Below, piece after piece: positions 12,110 through 21,553 of a stretch of DNA of 64,000 nt. The DNA is taken from positions 3,038,001 through 3,102,000 of the forward strand of contig CM066287.1 in the NCBI GenBank assembly GCA_033816765.1. The letters run 5' to 3'. The notes below the pieces were generated by a model that was not told the DNA's origin, did no database searches, and was given only the letters and a program-made list of their open reading frames with translations. The stretch comes from Nothopassalora personata (lineage: Eukaryota; Ascomycota; Dothideomycetes; Mycosphaerellales; Mycosphaerellaceae). How positions within the stretch are numbered: position 1 is the first letter of the stretch; the number at the start of each line of letters is the position of its first letter. The position numbers and the translations under genes were made by a program.

Positions 12110-12120
12110 TTACAATCTAC
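12048..12120 (+). promoter_or_regulatory. Predicted RNA start and self-priming signal of element C
   Basis: GTAGATTGTAA at 12048-12058 inside the LTR is the exact 11-base reverse complement of TTACAATCTAC at 12110-12120, which abuts the LTR. In Tf1 the first 11 bases of the mRNA pair with the primer-binding site and supply the primer; by analogy transcription would start at or near 12048. No match to a tRNA 3' end with a TGG start is seen. Confidence 0.75.
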
Positions 12121-12246
12121 CGCTCATAAGCTGCACGCGTCCGCAAGGATCCGTACAGCGCGCTCAAACTAACAGCGCATTGTCAGCTCGAGCAACGCGC
12201 TCTAGCACCAGACCCGAGTGGTAGCGATTGTCAACATCCCACCATC

Positions 12247-14292
12247 ATGGAAGGCGAACAAGCAGTTCCAAACCCTCCTCCTCCGCAGCGAGGCCGACGA
12301 CAGTCTCGAGGCGAGGACGAGGAGCGACCCGACTTACCAAGAGACCGATCACCACGAGAGCGATCCTCTATGCCACCCACCACGCGACTTCGGCGCCAAC
12401 TCGACAGTGCTGACGACGCAGTTACACCGAAAGTAACAGGCAACTTCAATCTCGACGAGCCGACGCCAGGGCGCCCGCTCAAGCAGAAGGGAACTGTCGT
12501 CGCCGACACGCAAGAGACGATTGGCCGACAGTCAGAATCAGCATCGGCAGCACCGGCTCCGAAGCCAGCGAAGAAGTACCCTCTGACAGAGGAGCAGCGC
12601 GAAGAGTATGCGCAGAGGAACTCCACGGACCGCCTCACGTACAACAAGGACGAGGGAACCGTGGCTAGACAGACAGAGCACTGCGACCTCGGCTGGGCAG
12701 TGCCACGCGACATTACCACCTACAAGAATGCCGAAGGTCACAGACTGCTACAGGCCCGGTACAAGGTCAACAACTTCAAGTTCGGCAACGCGAAGGACCT
12801 CAAGCTGGTCGTCAACCAGGGCAATGAGGAACACCCGGATGCCGGTGCCAAACGCTTCCTAGACGTACTCGACAACGTCAACCTGATTATCGCCAGAAGC
12901 GAGGAGGCCGTTGAGAAACACGATGCGCTCATCGAGCAGCACGAAGATACTATCGCCCAACAGGACAAGACTATCACCCAGCAAGAGAAGGTGATCACGC
13001 GCTTGGAAAAGAAGGAAAAGACTTCAACAAAGATGATAGAAGAAGCCATCGACAAGTTCGCCGCGTACAAGACTGAGCTGGCGGCCCTTCGACAGGACAA
13101 GCAAGACCTAGAGCAGCGTCTCAAGGCCATGGAGGCAAAGGAAACAGAAGCTGACGACAGTGAGAAGGAGGGTGCAACACTTGCACGACTAGGCAAGTAC
13201 CTCCAGGATACCGACGGCGACGATTCCGACGTCGAGTCGGAAGCCAATCTCAGACGTCGGTACACCACCCACACCACGAAGGTCCCGCTGCGCAAGGCGG
13301 CCGGATCAGCTGGTGGTACACCAATGCCGAAGCCGCGGCCACGAGGCGTCTCCCCAGCAGGTTCCGGTATCAGCGCTATACTCGGTCGGAAGCGCAGCTC
13401 ACATGCTCAAGAACTCATCGACGACGATGATGATGCTCGGCCGACCTGTTCAGGCTCCGAAGCACGCGCCAGCGGCATCAAGGCGCCGGATGCATTCTCC
13501 GGCGAGGCAGGCAAGGAACAGAAGCCTTACCTCGAGTGGAAGCAGAAGATGAAGTACTACCTACGTATGGGTTGCAAGGGCTTCAGCGACGAAGACTTGA
13601 AAGCTACTGTCATCAACTGCACCACTGGATTCGCCTACAGTGTCCTCGAACCTATCGAGTCCACACTGGCTACGGCGGATCACGTCTTCGAGGTGCTCGA
13701 CGAGGCCTGCGGCGATAAGCATACGCGCACCACGAAGCGTGCAGAGTATCAGTACCTCAAGCAGGGTGACGGCGAGGTTTTCAGCAAGTTCTGGGCCAAG
13801 TTCGTGTCATATCTGCCATACATCTCACACGACAAGGATGACCCAGATGATTTGCCCGAGCAGATGCGGGCAAAGCTCAGCAAGGCTTACCGCGACTGCA
13901 TCCGTGGCGAGCGTTTCAAGGATATCATGGCTATGAAGGACAAGCTCCACATGATCGAGGCTGACTTCCTTCACGATAAGGCAGGCGGCAGTAGCGGCGG
14001 AGGTCGTCGCCATGGCGGAACTGGTGGCGACGGCAACGACAAGTCACCTCTCCAGAAAGCCAATGATGCACTCAAGAACGGCTATGATTGGGACAAGGCC
14101 AAGGATGGCGGTCTCTCATCTTTCCGGCCCATTACCCAGAAGGAGTTCGACGACCGCACTAAGTGCTTTGCTTGCAAGAAGGAGGGATGCCGCAAGACCC
14201 TTCCAACATGCCCGTATGCACCATACAAGAAGGCCTCGCGTCGTCCGAACAACAGCACTCTCGACGTGCCTGGTGTTGAGGAAAAAGTCTAA
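12247..14292 (+). CDS. gag: Gag polyprotein of element C
   Basis: 681-residue structural protein that would assemble the virus-like particle in the cytoplasm. The N-terminal 200 residues are polar and Pro/Arg-rich. Residues about 215-300 form a long coiled coil rich in Glu, Gln and Lys. Residues about 415-575 look like a retrotransposon capsid domain (Trp-rich, with a YLKQGDGEVFSKFWAKF segment). After a Gly/Ser/Arg-rich linker, residues 640-655 hold an atypical Cys cluster C-x2-C-x4-C-x6-C where a CCHC knuckle is usual. The ATG at 12247 is the first after the primer-binding site in an open frame. The stop overlaps the pol frame by 13 nt. Unlike its neighbours it has no RIP signature. Confidence 0.88.
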   Translation: MEGEQAVPNPPPPQRGRRQSRGEDEERPDLPRDRSPRERSSMPPTTRLRRQLDSADDAVTPKVTGNFNLDEPTPGRPLKQKGTVVADTQETIGRQSESASAAPAPKPAKKYPLTEEQREEYAQRNSTDRLTYNKDEGTVARQTEHCDLGWAVPRDITTYKNAEGHRLLQARYKVNNFKFGNAKDLKLVVNQGNEEHPDAGAKRFLDVLDNVNLIIARSEEAVEKHDALIEQHEDTIAQQDKTITQQEKVITRLEKKEKTSTKMIEEAIDKFAAYKTELAALRQDKQDLEQRLKAMEAKETEADDSEKEGATLARLGKYLQDTDGDDSDVESEANLRRRYTTHTTKVPLRKAAGSAGGTPMPKPRPRGVSPAGSGISAILGRKRSSHAQELIDDDDDARPTCSGSEARASGIKAPDAFSGEAGKEQKPYLEWKQKMKYYLRMGCKGFSDEDLKATVINCTTGFAYSVLEPIESTLATADHVFEVLDEACGDKHTRTTKRAEYQYLKQGDGEVFSKFWAKFVSYLPYISHDKDDPDDLPEQMRAKLSKAYRDCIRGERFKDIMAMKDKLHMIEADFLHDKAGGSSGGGRRHGGTGGDGNDKSPLQKANDALKNGYDWDKAKDGGLSSFRPITQKEFDDRTKCFACKKEGCRKTLPTCPYAPYKKASRRPNNSTLDVPGVEEKV

Positions 14293-14321
14293 CCTCTGAG
14301 CGTACGCACAACACTCAGAGG
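14280..14321 (+). promoter_or_regulatory. Candidate -1 ribosomal frameshift signal between gag and pol
   Basis: The pol frame is open from 14280 and lies -1 relative to gag. The overlap holds G-GAA-AAA (gag codons GAA AAA at 14281-14286), six bases of spacer that include the gag TAA stop, then a perfect 8-bp stem (14293-14300 CCTCTGAG with 14314-14321 CTCAGAGG, 13-nt loop). The A-run lets the A-site tRNA re-pair fully after a -1 slip; the P-site is imperfect, so the heptamer is not canonical. Stem position and spacer length match known -1 frameshift sites. Confidence 0.55.
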
Positions 14322-17300
14322 GCTGACATTCCCCAACGTGCAACGTCCGGTAAGGACCCTCCCGTAGATTCCAACCTCTACGAGCATCTCGCCTATCCTC
14401 GCCTGCAGGCAACAGCATCAGTGTTTGTACCGTCGGCTCGTCCAGCTGCCGCTTCAACAGTGCAGCTGGGCGGACGACGGCAACCTATCGCCCTAACTGC
14501 TGACCTGCCAACGGTTTGTTCTCTCTCGGTTTCACCGCACATGAGCCTCCCACCCATATCGAAGCATGTCGTGCTTTGCGGCATGGTCGGAGGGCAGCTC
14601 GTACGCTGTATGCTCGACACAGGTTGTACCTCTCTCTTTGTCCATGAGAGGTTTGCGAAACTAAATCTACAGCGCAAGCGCCTGCCAGAAGCGCTGCCAT
14701 ATACTGGCTCGAAGGGCAGCACTGCGGGACTGATCACACAGATTGCCAGCATTCCAGACATCGACTTCAACGGCCAGCACGACAGCTTCAATGCCTGGGT
14801 CGCTGATCTCGGGCAATACGACCTCATCCTCGGCATGCCATGGTTTGAGTCCAACCTTCCACACATCGACTTCGTCACGCGCACGCTTACCTTCGACAGC
14901 GGGATCTCCGCTCGCTGCGAGACCAAGTCCGATCCCAAACCTGGCACACCGCGTTTCGCCTCTGAGCCGGTGGTGGAAGGCCCTCTCGAAGACCTTCCAG
15001 ACATCAACATCATAACTGTGGGAGAAGCGCAGTCTGCAGTGGACGAGGGCCAAGAAGCATACCTCGTCTGGGACTACGATGACACGTCTGACACAGCAGC
15101 AGTGCTCGACGACGTCGGATTGCACATCTGCGCCATGAACCCAGATGACCTGGAGCGCTACATGAAGGGCAAAGAGGAGGTCGACGCTAAGCAGCTCTTG
15201 CCACCTGATTTCCACCAGCGCGTCCAGGCATTCAACCCCGAGCTTGCGAAGTCACTTCCGCCACACAGGGAGGGGGACCTTGCGATCGATTTCATCCCTG
15301 GTGCTAAGCTGCCTTTCGTTAAGCCCCGGCCGGCAGGACGAGATGAGCTGATTGTGACCAAAAAGCACATCACGGATCTCGCGTCCATCGGCTACGTTCG
15401 TCCATCGACATCACGGGTCGCATCACCGCTTCTCATTGTTAAGAAGCCTGGTGGTGGACTCCGGGTGTGCGTGGACTACCGAGCCATCAACGAGATCACC
15501 ATCAAGAACAGGTATCCCATACCTCAGATACGTGAAACTCTAGCGCGCCTGTCCAAGGCCAAGATGTTCACTATCCTCGATATCATTGCGGCATTCAACC
15601 AGCTCCGTATCAAAGCCGGTGACGAATGGAAGACTGCTTTCACTACGCGCTATGGAACATACGAGTACTTGGTCGTGCCTTTTGGGCTATGTAACGCACC
15701 AGCGGCTTTCCAAGCCTACATCAATTCCGCACTGCACGACTATCTCGATGATTTCTGCACGGCGTATTTGGACGACACTATCGTGTACACAGAGCCGCCG
15801 GAGCAGGGAGGTTTCGACGCGCTTCGCAAGCTCCACGTCGAGCACGTCAACAAGGTCCTTGACAAGCTTATCAAAGCCCGCCTGCCCTGCGACATACTGA
15901 AGTGCCGTTTCTTCCAGACCGAAGTCAAGTTCTTAGGGATCATCATCACGGCGACCGGGCTGAAGATGGATCCCAAGAAAGTTCAAGCGATCCAAGAGTG
16001 GGCGACTCCAAGCAATGTTACTGACGTCCTAGCATTCCTAGGGTTGTGCAACTTCTATCGCAGATTCATCGCCGAATTCGCTACTATAGCATTCGCCCTT
16101 ACATGCTTGACCCGTGGCGCCAACAGCAAGGACCCAAAGCACCGTCCGGTCTGGCGCTGGACTGCAGAGTGCCAGGAGGCTTTCGATGCTCTGAAGCTGG
16201 CTTTTACCAAGGCACCAGTACTTAAGCATTTCGATCCGGACCTCCCAAGCACTGTCGAATGCGACGCCTCTGACACGGTTACAGCTGGAGTCCTGTCCCA
16301 GCCAGATCCAGACGACGGCTGGGCACTCAAACCAGTTGCTTTCTACTCTACAAAGATGATTCCAGCGGAATGCAATTACGAGATCTACGACAAGGAACTT
16401 ATGGCAATCGTGCACGCATTCGAGGAATGGCGGCCCGAGCTTATGTCTTGCGATCCAGCTACACCAATCAAGGTGCTATCCGACCACCGCGGCTTGGAGT
16501 ACTTTATGACTACCAAGCAGCTTAACAGACGTCAAGCCCGGTGGGCGGAGTTCCTGTCTGCTTTCAACTTCAAGATCACGTACAGACCTGGCAAAGACAA
16601 CGTGAAGGCCGACTGCCTTACACGACGATCCCAGGACCAGGACAAGTCCGATGATCTGCGCAACCGCCGCCAAGTTCTGCTCAAGGAGGACAATCTCAGC
16701 GACGAGGTGCGTGCGACACTGCCGCAGGTCGCTTGTCTCGAGGTACCCGATCCAGCAGCAACAGCCAAGCGTCAGTACGAGCTCGCCATAGCTGCACTGG
16801 AAGTCCTAGACGGCGCCACTCCAGGCGATCCTTCCATTGAGGAACAGATCCAGCTTGCGTACGCCAAAGACGAGCTCGCTTGTGACATTCGCGAAGCAAT
16901 CAAGAAGGATCTGCCCAAGCTGAAGGACGCACGCGTATCTATCACCGATTGCCGCATCGAACATGACACGATCTTCGTGCGCGACAAGGTGTATGTACCG
17001 AATTCTGAGGACTTGCGAGGCGAAGTCATGCGCCAGCACCACAACACTCTCCTCACCGGTCATCCAGGCCGCGAGAAGACGTATGAACTGATCGCCCGCG
17101 AGTACTGGTGGCCGGGGATGTTCAAGGATGTTCGCAGGTACACAGATGCATGTCACGTCTGCACCCGCATACGCGCTTTCACTCGAGCATATTCAGGAGG
17201 TTTGCGGCAGCTGCCAGTACCACAAGGAGCATACCGCGAAGTCACGATGGACTATGTGGTTGAGCTGCCAGCTAGCACATCAGCCGAGGGCGTCACCTTC

Positions 17301-18527
17301 ACCAACATCCTGACAGTCACGGAGCGACTCACCAAACGCAAACACTACATCGCAGTTAAGGACTTGACCGCCGAAACAGCGGCAGATGTCTGCCTGCGTT
17401 ACATTATCAAGGACCAGGGACTTTTCGACGTCGTTTACAGCGATCGCGGGTCCCAGTGGGTCAGCGCATTCTGGAAACGCCTGTTGCTACTGATGCGCGT
17501 CGACCAGCGACTGTCTACTGCTTTCCACCCGCAAACAGATGGGCAGAGTGAAAGCACCAACAGGATTATGGAAATGTATCTCCGCGCATTCGTCAACTAC
17601 GCGCAGGACGACTGGGTCCAGTTGCTTCCTATGGCCGAGTTCGCCGCCAACAACGTACGGTCTGACACTACAGGTGTGTCACCGTTCTTCGCAACTCTGG
17701 GCCGCCATCCGCGCATGACTTTCACACCGCCATCGGAGCTCGCCAAGCATTCTGGACCTACCGCACAGCGCATTGACCAGCAAGCTGCCGATGACTTCGC
17801 CGCCAAACTTGAGCAACTTCATGACTACTGTGCGACTCAAATGCGTTGGGCGCAGGCTCGATATGACGACAGCGCGCTCACTTCTCGACAAGCAGCACCG
17901 CGCTATCGCGTCGGCGACAAGGTTTGGCTCGACACGCGCAACATACTGACTCGCCGACCAAGCAAGAAACTCGACCACAAGAACAACGGCCCTTGGCCAG
18001 TCGAGAAGGTACTAGGCAACGACGCATACCGACTTACCCTGCCAGCCACTATGAAGATACACAACGTCTTCCACACCAGCCTCTTGCGCATCGCCGACTC
18101 GAACCCGTTTCCCAACCAACACGATACCGAGCCACCGCCAGTTATCGACGCCGAAGGTCAGCAACGTCACGAGGTGGAGGAGGTGATTAAGAGCAAGTGG
18201 ACAGGCAGGGCGCACAAGGAGGTTCGCTACACATACCGATGGGTCGGCGGCGCCCACACCTCAGAGGTCTACAAAGTCAACATCGGCGGACCCGATGACT
18301 TGATCGCAGACTTTCACCACAACAACCCTGATGCTGATGGCCCGCCGCCCGGATGGAAGCCGCCAGCGCTATGGATACCGAACGAGAAAGTTGGGTCAAC
18401 CGCATTACCCGCGCACATGGCAGATGCTGGACAACCACCTGTCTCCGCACCGACACCGACCACAGAAACGCCGGTCCTCCGCCGTTCAGCGCGCACGCGA
18501 GGAGATACAGCTGTCTCGCCGAAGTGA
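14280..18527 (+). CDS. pol: Pol polyprotein of element C (protease, RT, RNase H, integrase, chromodomain-like)
   Basis: Open frame with no ATG near its start; expression as a Gag-Pol fusion by frameshifting is likely. Aspartic protease: LDTGCTSLF with DTG at 14616. RT: VDYRAINE, LDIIAAFNQLRI, PFGLCNAPAAFQ and catalytic YLDD at 15765-15776. RNase H: acidic residues at 16263 (CDASD), 16395 (DKEL) and 16482 (SDHRG). Integrase: zinc-finger His near 17040/17061 and Cys pair at 17151/17160, then the D,D,E triad at 17250, 17442 and 17550. The C-terminus (about 18165-18335) resembles a chromodomain (EVEEVIKSKW, then YTYRWVGG) but lacks the full aromatic cage. All catalytic residues are present. This order (integrase after RNase H) defines Ty3/gypsy. 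Confidence 0.92.
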   Translation, partial: GKSLTSERTHNTQRADIPQRATSGKDPPVDSNLYEHLAYPRLQATASVFVPSARPAAASTVQLGGRRQPIALTADLPTVCSLSVSPHMSLPPISKHVVLCGMVGGQLVRCMLDTGCTSLFVHERFAKLNLQRKRLPEALPYTGSKGSTAGLITQIASIPDIDFNGQHDSFNAWVADLGQYDLILGMPWFESNLPHIDFVTRTLTFDSGISARCETKSDPKPGTPRFASEPVVEGPLEDLPDINIITVGEAQSAVDEGQEAYLVWDYDDTSDTAAVLDDVGLHICAMNPDDLERYMKGKEEVDAKQLLPPDFHQRVQAFNPELAKSLPPHREGDLAIDFIPGAKLPFVKPRPAGRDELIVTKKHITDLASIGYVRPSTSRVASPLLIVKKPGGGLRVCVDYRAINEITIKNRYPIPQIRETLARLSKAKMFTILDIIAAFNQLRIKAGDEWKTAFTTRYGTYEYLVVPFGLCNAPAAFQAYINSALHDYLDDFCTAYLDDTIVYTEPPEQGGFDALRKLHVEHVNKVLDKLIKARLPCDILKCRFFQTEVKFLGIIITATGLKMDPKKVQAIQEWATPSNVTDVLAFLGLCNFYRRFIAEFATIAFALTCLTRGANSKDPKHRPVWRWTAECQEAFDALKLAFTKAPVLKHFDPDLPSTVECDASDTVTAGVLSQPDPDDGWALKPVAFYSTKMIPAECNYEIYDKELMAIVHAFEEWRPELMSCDPATPIKVLSDHRGLEYFMTTKQLNRRQARWAEFLSAFNFKITYRPGKDNVKADCLTRRSQDQDKSDDLRNRRQVLLKEDNLSDEVRATLPQVACLEVPDPAATAKRQYELAIAALEVLDGATPGDPSIEEQIQLAYAKDELACDIREAIKKDLPKLKDARVSITDCRIEHDTIFVRDKVYVPNSEDLRGEVMRQHHNTLLTGHPGREKTYELIAREYWWPGMFKDVRRYTDACHVCTRIRAFTRAYSGGLRQLPVPQGAYREVTMDYVVELPASTSAEGVTFTNILTVTERLTKRKHYIAVKDLTAETAADVCLRYIIKDQGLFDVVYSDRGSQWVSAFWKRLLLLMRVDQRLSTAFHPQTDGQSESTNRIMEMYLRAFVNYAQDDWVQLLPMAEFAANNVRSDTTGVSPFFATLGRHPRMTFTPPSELAKHSGPTAQRIDQQAADDFAAKLEQLHDYCATQMRWAQARYDDSALTSRQAAPRYRVGDKVWLDTRNILTRRPSKKLDHKNNGPWPVEKVLGNDAYRLTLPATMKIHNVFHTSLLRIADSNPFPNQHDTEPPPVIDAEGQQRHEVEEVIKSKWTGRAHKEVRYTYRWVGGAHTSEVYKVNIGGPDDLIADFHHNNPDADGPPPGWKPPALWIPNEKVGSTALPAHMADAGQPPVSAPTPTTETPVLRRSARTRGDTAVSPK

Positions 18528-18776
18528 TGAACTGCTCGGACACGGCCTTCAATGCGTGTGTAAGCACCGACTGTAGCCTCTCGCTGTTACAGCACGGCCT
18601 TACTGAAGCACGCACACTGAAGCACCGGTCCGCGGTATCTACACGCACCGCTCGAGCCGACCATGCTACACATCCCTTACACGCCAGACGAGGCCGCTGT
18701 CGCATTGGTTACATACTGTTTGATTTTCTTTTTACGCACGTCGCAGGCGCTCGTGGCCATTTTGGAGGGGGGGTAC
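18528..18776 (+). other. 3' untranslated stretch and polypurine tract of element C
   Basis: Non-coding spacer between the pol stop and the 3' LTR. It ends with a purine run GGAGGGGGGG at 18764-18773, three bases before the LTR, the expected primer site for plus-strand DNA synthesis. Confidence 0.8.
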
Positions 18777-18963
18777 TGTCACGGGGTGGCCTTGACCTTG
18801 GACCTTTCGCCGGCTTAACCGCGGACCTTCCGGATCGGGTTAGCGCGGTTTGGCACGAGATCGACCTTGCTTCTCTCTTCTCTCTCGTTCTTAGACTCTT
18901 CGTAGATTGTAATTATTCACGACTTGACTCCTACACTCTCCGGATCTCATATCGCCCGTGTCA
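18777..18963 (+). repeat. 3' LTR of element C (187 bp)
   Basis: Base-for-base identical to 11923-12109. Zero divergence between LTRs indicates a recent insertion. Confidence 0.95.
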
Positions 18964-18968
18964 GTAGC
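18964..18968. repeat. Target-site duplication GTAGC of element C, right copy
   Basis: Same five bases as 11918-11922; the sequence after it resumes the element B LTR. Confidence 0.9.
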
Positions 18969-19124
18969 CTTACATGTAACATGCGGTCGCGACCGGCTAC
19001 TAAGCCGCACGTTACACGTATACGTACACCTTACGACGCGTAATGCGTCTTGAAAAAAGGCAAGAATTAGTTCATCTACGACTAGAGGTCGTGGGCGTAC
19101 TATACATTACGACATCCCTTAACA
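18969..19124 (+). repeat. 3' LTR of element B, remaining 156 bp
   Basis: Continues the LTR begun at 11885 and ends CCCTTAACA with the terminal CA preserved, followed by the GTTAG duplication at 19125-19129. It differs from the 5' LTR mainly by transitions at CA/TG sites. Confidence 0.85.
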
Positions 19125-19129
19125 GTTAG

Positions 19130-19740
19130 TACTAAATAACTATAAGTCCGAAACAACGGGCGAAACACCTTTCTTCGTAAACTACGGTAAGTATCCGAAC
19201 CTATTTAGCGAAGAAGGATTATATCTATAAGCTAAAAGGGTAATCGTAACTATAGAGGCGATAAAAACCATCTACGAAAACTTAATACGAAGGGTTAAGA
19301 GTAACTAAGATAAAATTGCGATACTATACAATAAGAAACGATAAATAGCACCTTAGCTTAAGAAGGGAGATAAGGTCTATCTTCTTACGAAAAACCTTAA
19401 AACAAGAAGAAAGACTAAGAAACTAGATTAGGTAAAAGTCGGACTATTTCTCGTTAAAGAAGTACGAGGACCCGTTAACTACCGACTACGGCTACTAAAG
19501 GATGTAAGGATCTACCTAGTGTTCTATGTTTCACTATTAGAACCTACGTACGCCGAAACACTTTACTAGGAAAGCTTCTATTTCGAGCCGGAAGTAGAAA
19601 ACGAATTTAAAGTCGAAAAAATCCTAGATAAGAAGGGTTAGCGATACCTTATCAAGTAGAGAGGGTACGACGACTTAAAAAATACCTAGGAACCGAAATA
19701 GAACCTTAGGAATTGCCGGTAGCTTCTAATAAAGTTCCAC
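19130..19740 (+). pseudogene. Pol C-terminus of element A with chromodomain (RIP-inactivated)
   Basis: Integrase C-terminal half followed by a chromodomain at about 19,600-19,715: NEFKVEKILDKKG, then YLIK and RGYDD, with TAG codons at the expected Trp positions. Element D has the same segment at about 34,750-34,865. Chromodomains of this class bind methylated histone H3 and steer integration to heterochromatin. Confidence 0.7.
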
Positions 19741-19829
19741 TAGGAACGGAAGGATCCTAAAGAGATAGAGGACCGGACACCTAGAAGTCGGAAGAGAAGT
19801 CGTAACCTTAGTCTACTATAAGACCCTAA

Positions 19830-20266
19830 GTTAACGGCAACAAGTGAAACTCGGGCGCAACGGTAGTATCCTTAACCTGCTCCTCCTCCGCTAAGTTTAC
19901 TTCTTCTACGGCGATAGCCTTATCGGCGCGACGATCGATAAGCTCTATCTATTTCCTTAACCGATCTTCCTTCGCGAACGCGGTGTTTAGAGCCTCGCGA
20001 GCCGCCTCTTACGCCTCTCGGGCCTCCTTAATCTATCGAAGTAACTTTTATTTCTCGCCGATTAACCAATCGAACTCGGACCGGGTTACCTTAATGTCGT
20101 AACGTACGTTACGACGAGTATACTCGTTATAACGACTAGAGCGGACGTGCACCTTATATACACGCTTATAAGCGCGATAATTCGAACATAGCTAGACTAT
20201 AACTTCCCCGAAGTTATCGACGGTTTCTACTAACTTTAGGCGACGAGTAGTACTAGAAGACTTTAT
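19830..20266 (-). pseudogene. Antisense accessory ORF of element A (Cys-motif plus coiled coil)
   Basis: Minus-strand frame between pol and the 3' LTR. From the presumed start near 20266 (ATG now ATA) it runs through a Cys-rich block (about 20,190-20,090): C-S-N-Y-x6-Y, a VHVRSSRY stretch, then Y-N-E-Y-x6-Y. The Tyr fall where Cys would be if TG had become TA, giving two C-x2-C-x6-C units. It ends in a Glu/Lys/Arg-rich coiled coil of about 60 residues. Element D has the aligned ORF with some Cys preserved and some lost. Function unknown; a zinc-binding, self-associating protein is plausible. Confidence 0.55.
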
Positions 20267-20369
20267 AGATTTTAGTATATTTAGAAGAAAAGGCTCGTAG
20301 GTAATAGTAGGGTAGCCGCGCTACCTATATAACCTTAGCTCGGGACGAGCTAAGCTAGAAGAGGGATAG

Positions 20370-20859
20370 TATTACGGTTTAACGTCCTAATAGGACGAGA
20401 ATCCAAATTACGTCACGGGACACTAGGTAGGGGCCTCTTTATATAAGCCGCCTCTCGGGGACTAGGGTACGTAAGAAGGTCGCCCTAGTTAGTTACGGGA
20501 CCTATACGGCTAGCGGGCACTCCCGCTAAAAGGATACTCTACGATGCTCTACTCTTAGTAGAATAGAGTACTATAGAGTATGCTACCTTAGACGCTCTAC
20601 TACTCTATAGCGCTCTTATAAATAGAGTACTAGAGTAGAGTAGAGCACGAAGAGATCTCCTTTATATTTAGGAACGCTAAGAAACCCTTATAGCTTCGAG
20701 GCGTTTAACTTATATTATAACCTTACTAATTAGAATACACCTATTCTTATTAGTTATTACCTACCTCCTATACCTTGTCTAGTACTCTCTAAAGAAGCCT
20801 AATCTACGTAATAGACTATCTCCTTCTATAGTTAGCCTACCTCGGAGGTTTATAATATA
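20370..20859 (+). repeat. 3' LTR of element A
   Basis: Starts TATTACGG (RIP form of TGTTACGG, the start of the D and G LTRs). It contains the family block CTCCTTTATATTTAGGAACGCTA, a likely TATA region, near 20,660. Upstream of that lies a dense array of short TAGAGTA/TACTCTA direct and inverted repeats (about 20,525-20,650) not shared with D or G. The right end is approximate. Confidence 0.6.
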
Positions 20860-21553
20860 GTCTTCAAACACCTTCTTAAAGCCCTTATAGAAGTCCTTTA
20901 ATACCTTAACCCGCTTCTAAGGACTAAGCTCCCGGAATATAATATTAGCGGCGGACTTCGGCGTGTTCGTATTAGTAAGAACATGCTTAACGTTATCCGG
21001 TAGACGAAGGGACTCGAATAAGGTCTAAGGTAGGCCAATAAGCCTAGTAATAGTACTAGTAAGCGCTATACTTAAACTAGCCGGGCGTAACGAAGGACTA
21101 GCTAAAGCTATAATAACTGGGATTCGCTAGTAGTAAGATCGTAAGAGTTAGCTATCTCGTAGTGCTACTCTAGAGTGTTAGTAAGCTTTAAAAGCTTAAT
21201 GTTAGGATAGGGGGGCTTTAAAGAAGGTTAAGGTCGTAAAGAGAGAGGCTAAAGAACCGTCTAATGTATAGTAGTAGTAGATAGATGTGTTAGTAGTTCT
21301 AGTAATAGTATTAGTTATTTAAAGAAAAAGAGAGGAAGTAGTAGGTAGAGAGCTACGCTTAAGTATACCTCTTAGCGTACGTCCTTATAACCGTTATAAG
21401 GTAGCAGTACCGAGACCGGTCTTATAAGTAGTAGGAGTAGTACTATTAAGGTTATACTAAAGGTCCGATAACCCTATATATAACCGAAAACTAGTACTAG
21501 TAACTACCTAGGTAAGCATTCGATAGAGGTATGCTACACTATTACGTAATCCG

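Larger units (their letters stand above)
11923..18963 (+). mobile_element. Element C: intact, recent sushi/Tf1-like Ty3/gypsy retrotransposon
   Basis: Complete 7041-bp LTR retrotransposon: 187-bp LTRs that are identical at every base, 5-bp target duplication, self-priming primer-binding site, gag, pol in the -1 frame, and a purine tract. Composition is balanced, with CA and TG abundant and CpG present, in sharp contrast with the RIP-eroded sequence on both sides, and neither ORF has a stop. It therefore inserted after the RIP that destroyed elements A and B. A degenerate chromodomain at the end of Pol would explain targeting to this heterochromatin-like nest (inference). It is the only candidate autonomous element in the window. 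Confidence 0.93.
5498..19124 (+). mobile_element. Element B: RIP-degraded Ty3/gypsy retrotransposon carrying element C
   Basis: LTR retrotransposon with 194-bp LTRs and a 5-bp target duplication, inserted in element A. Removing element C plus its duplicated 5 bp leaves about 6.6 kb. Order: 5' LTR, gag, protease, RT, RNase H, integrase, chromodomain, a 1.4-kb segment with an antisense accessory ORF, 3' LTR. The LTR termini TG...CA are partly changed to TA...TA by RIP. Element E (27082-39884, minus strand) is a diverged member of the same family. All coding regions carry multiple stops. Confidence 0.85.
19125..20859 (+). mobile_element. Element A, right part (integrase end, chromodomain, accessory ORF, 3' LTR)
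   Basis: Continues element A after the GTTAG duplication. The integrase C-terminal reading (GETPFFVNYGKYP region near 19,160-19,190) follows directly from the frame ending at 5497. Then come a chromodomain, an antisense accessory ORF and the 3' LTR. The right boundary is estimated by alignment to the LTRs of D and G. Confidence 0.75.

Noticed and set aside
12231..13295. Long minus-strand readings opposite gag of element C
   Set aside because: Shadow frames of the GC-rich gag; no motif, and pol/gag on the + strand explain the sequence.
14421..18527. GTG at 14421 as the start of pol
   Set aside because: The frame is open further upstream to 14280, overlapping gag, and non-ATG initiation has less support than the frameshift layout.
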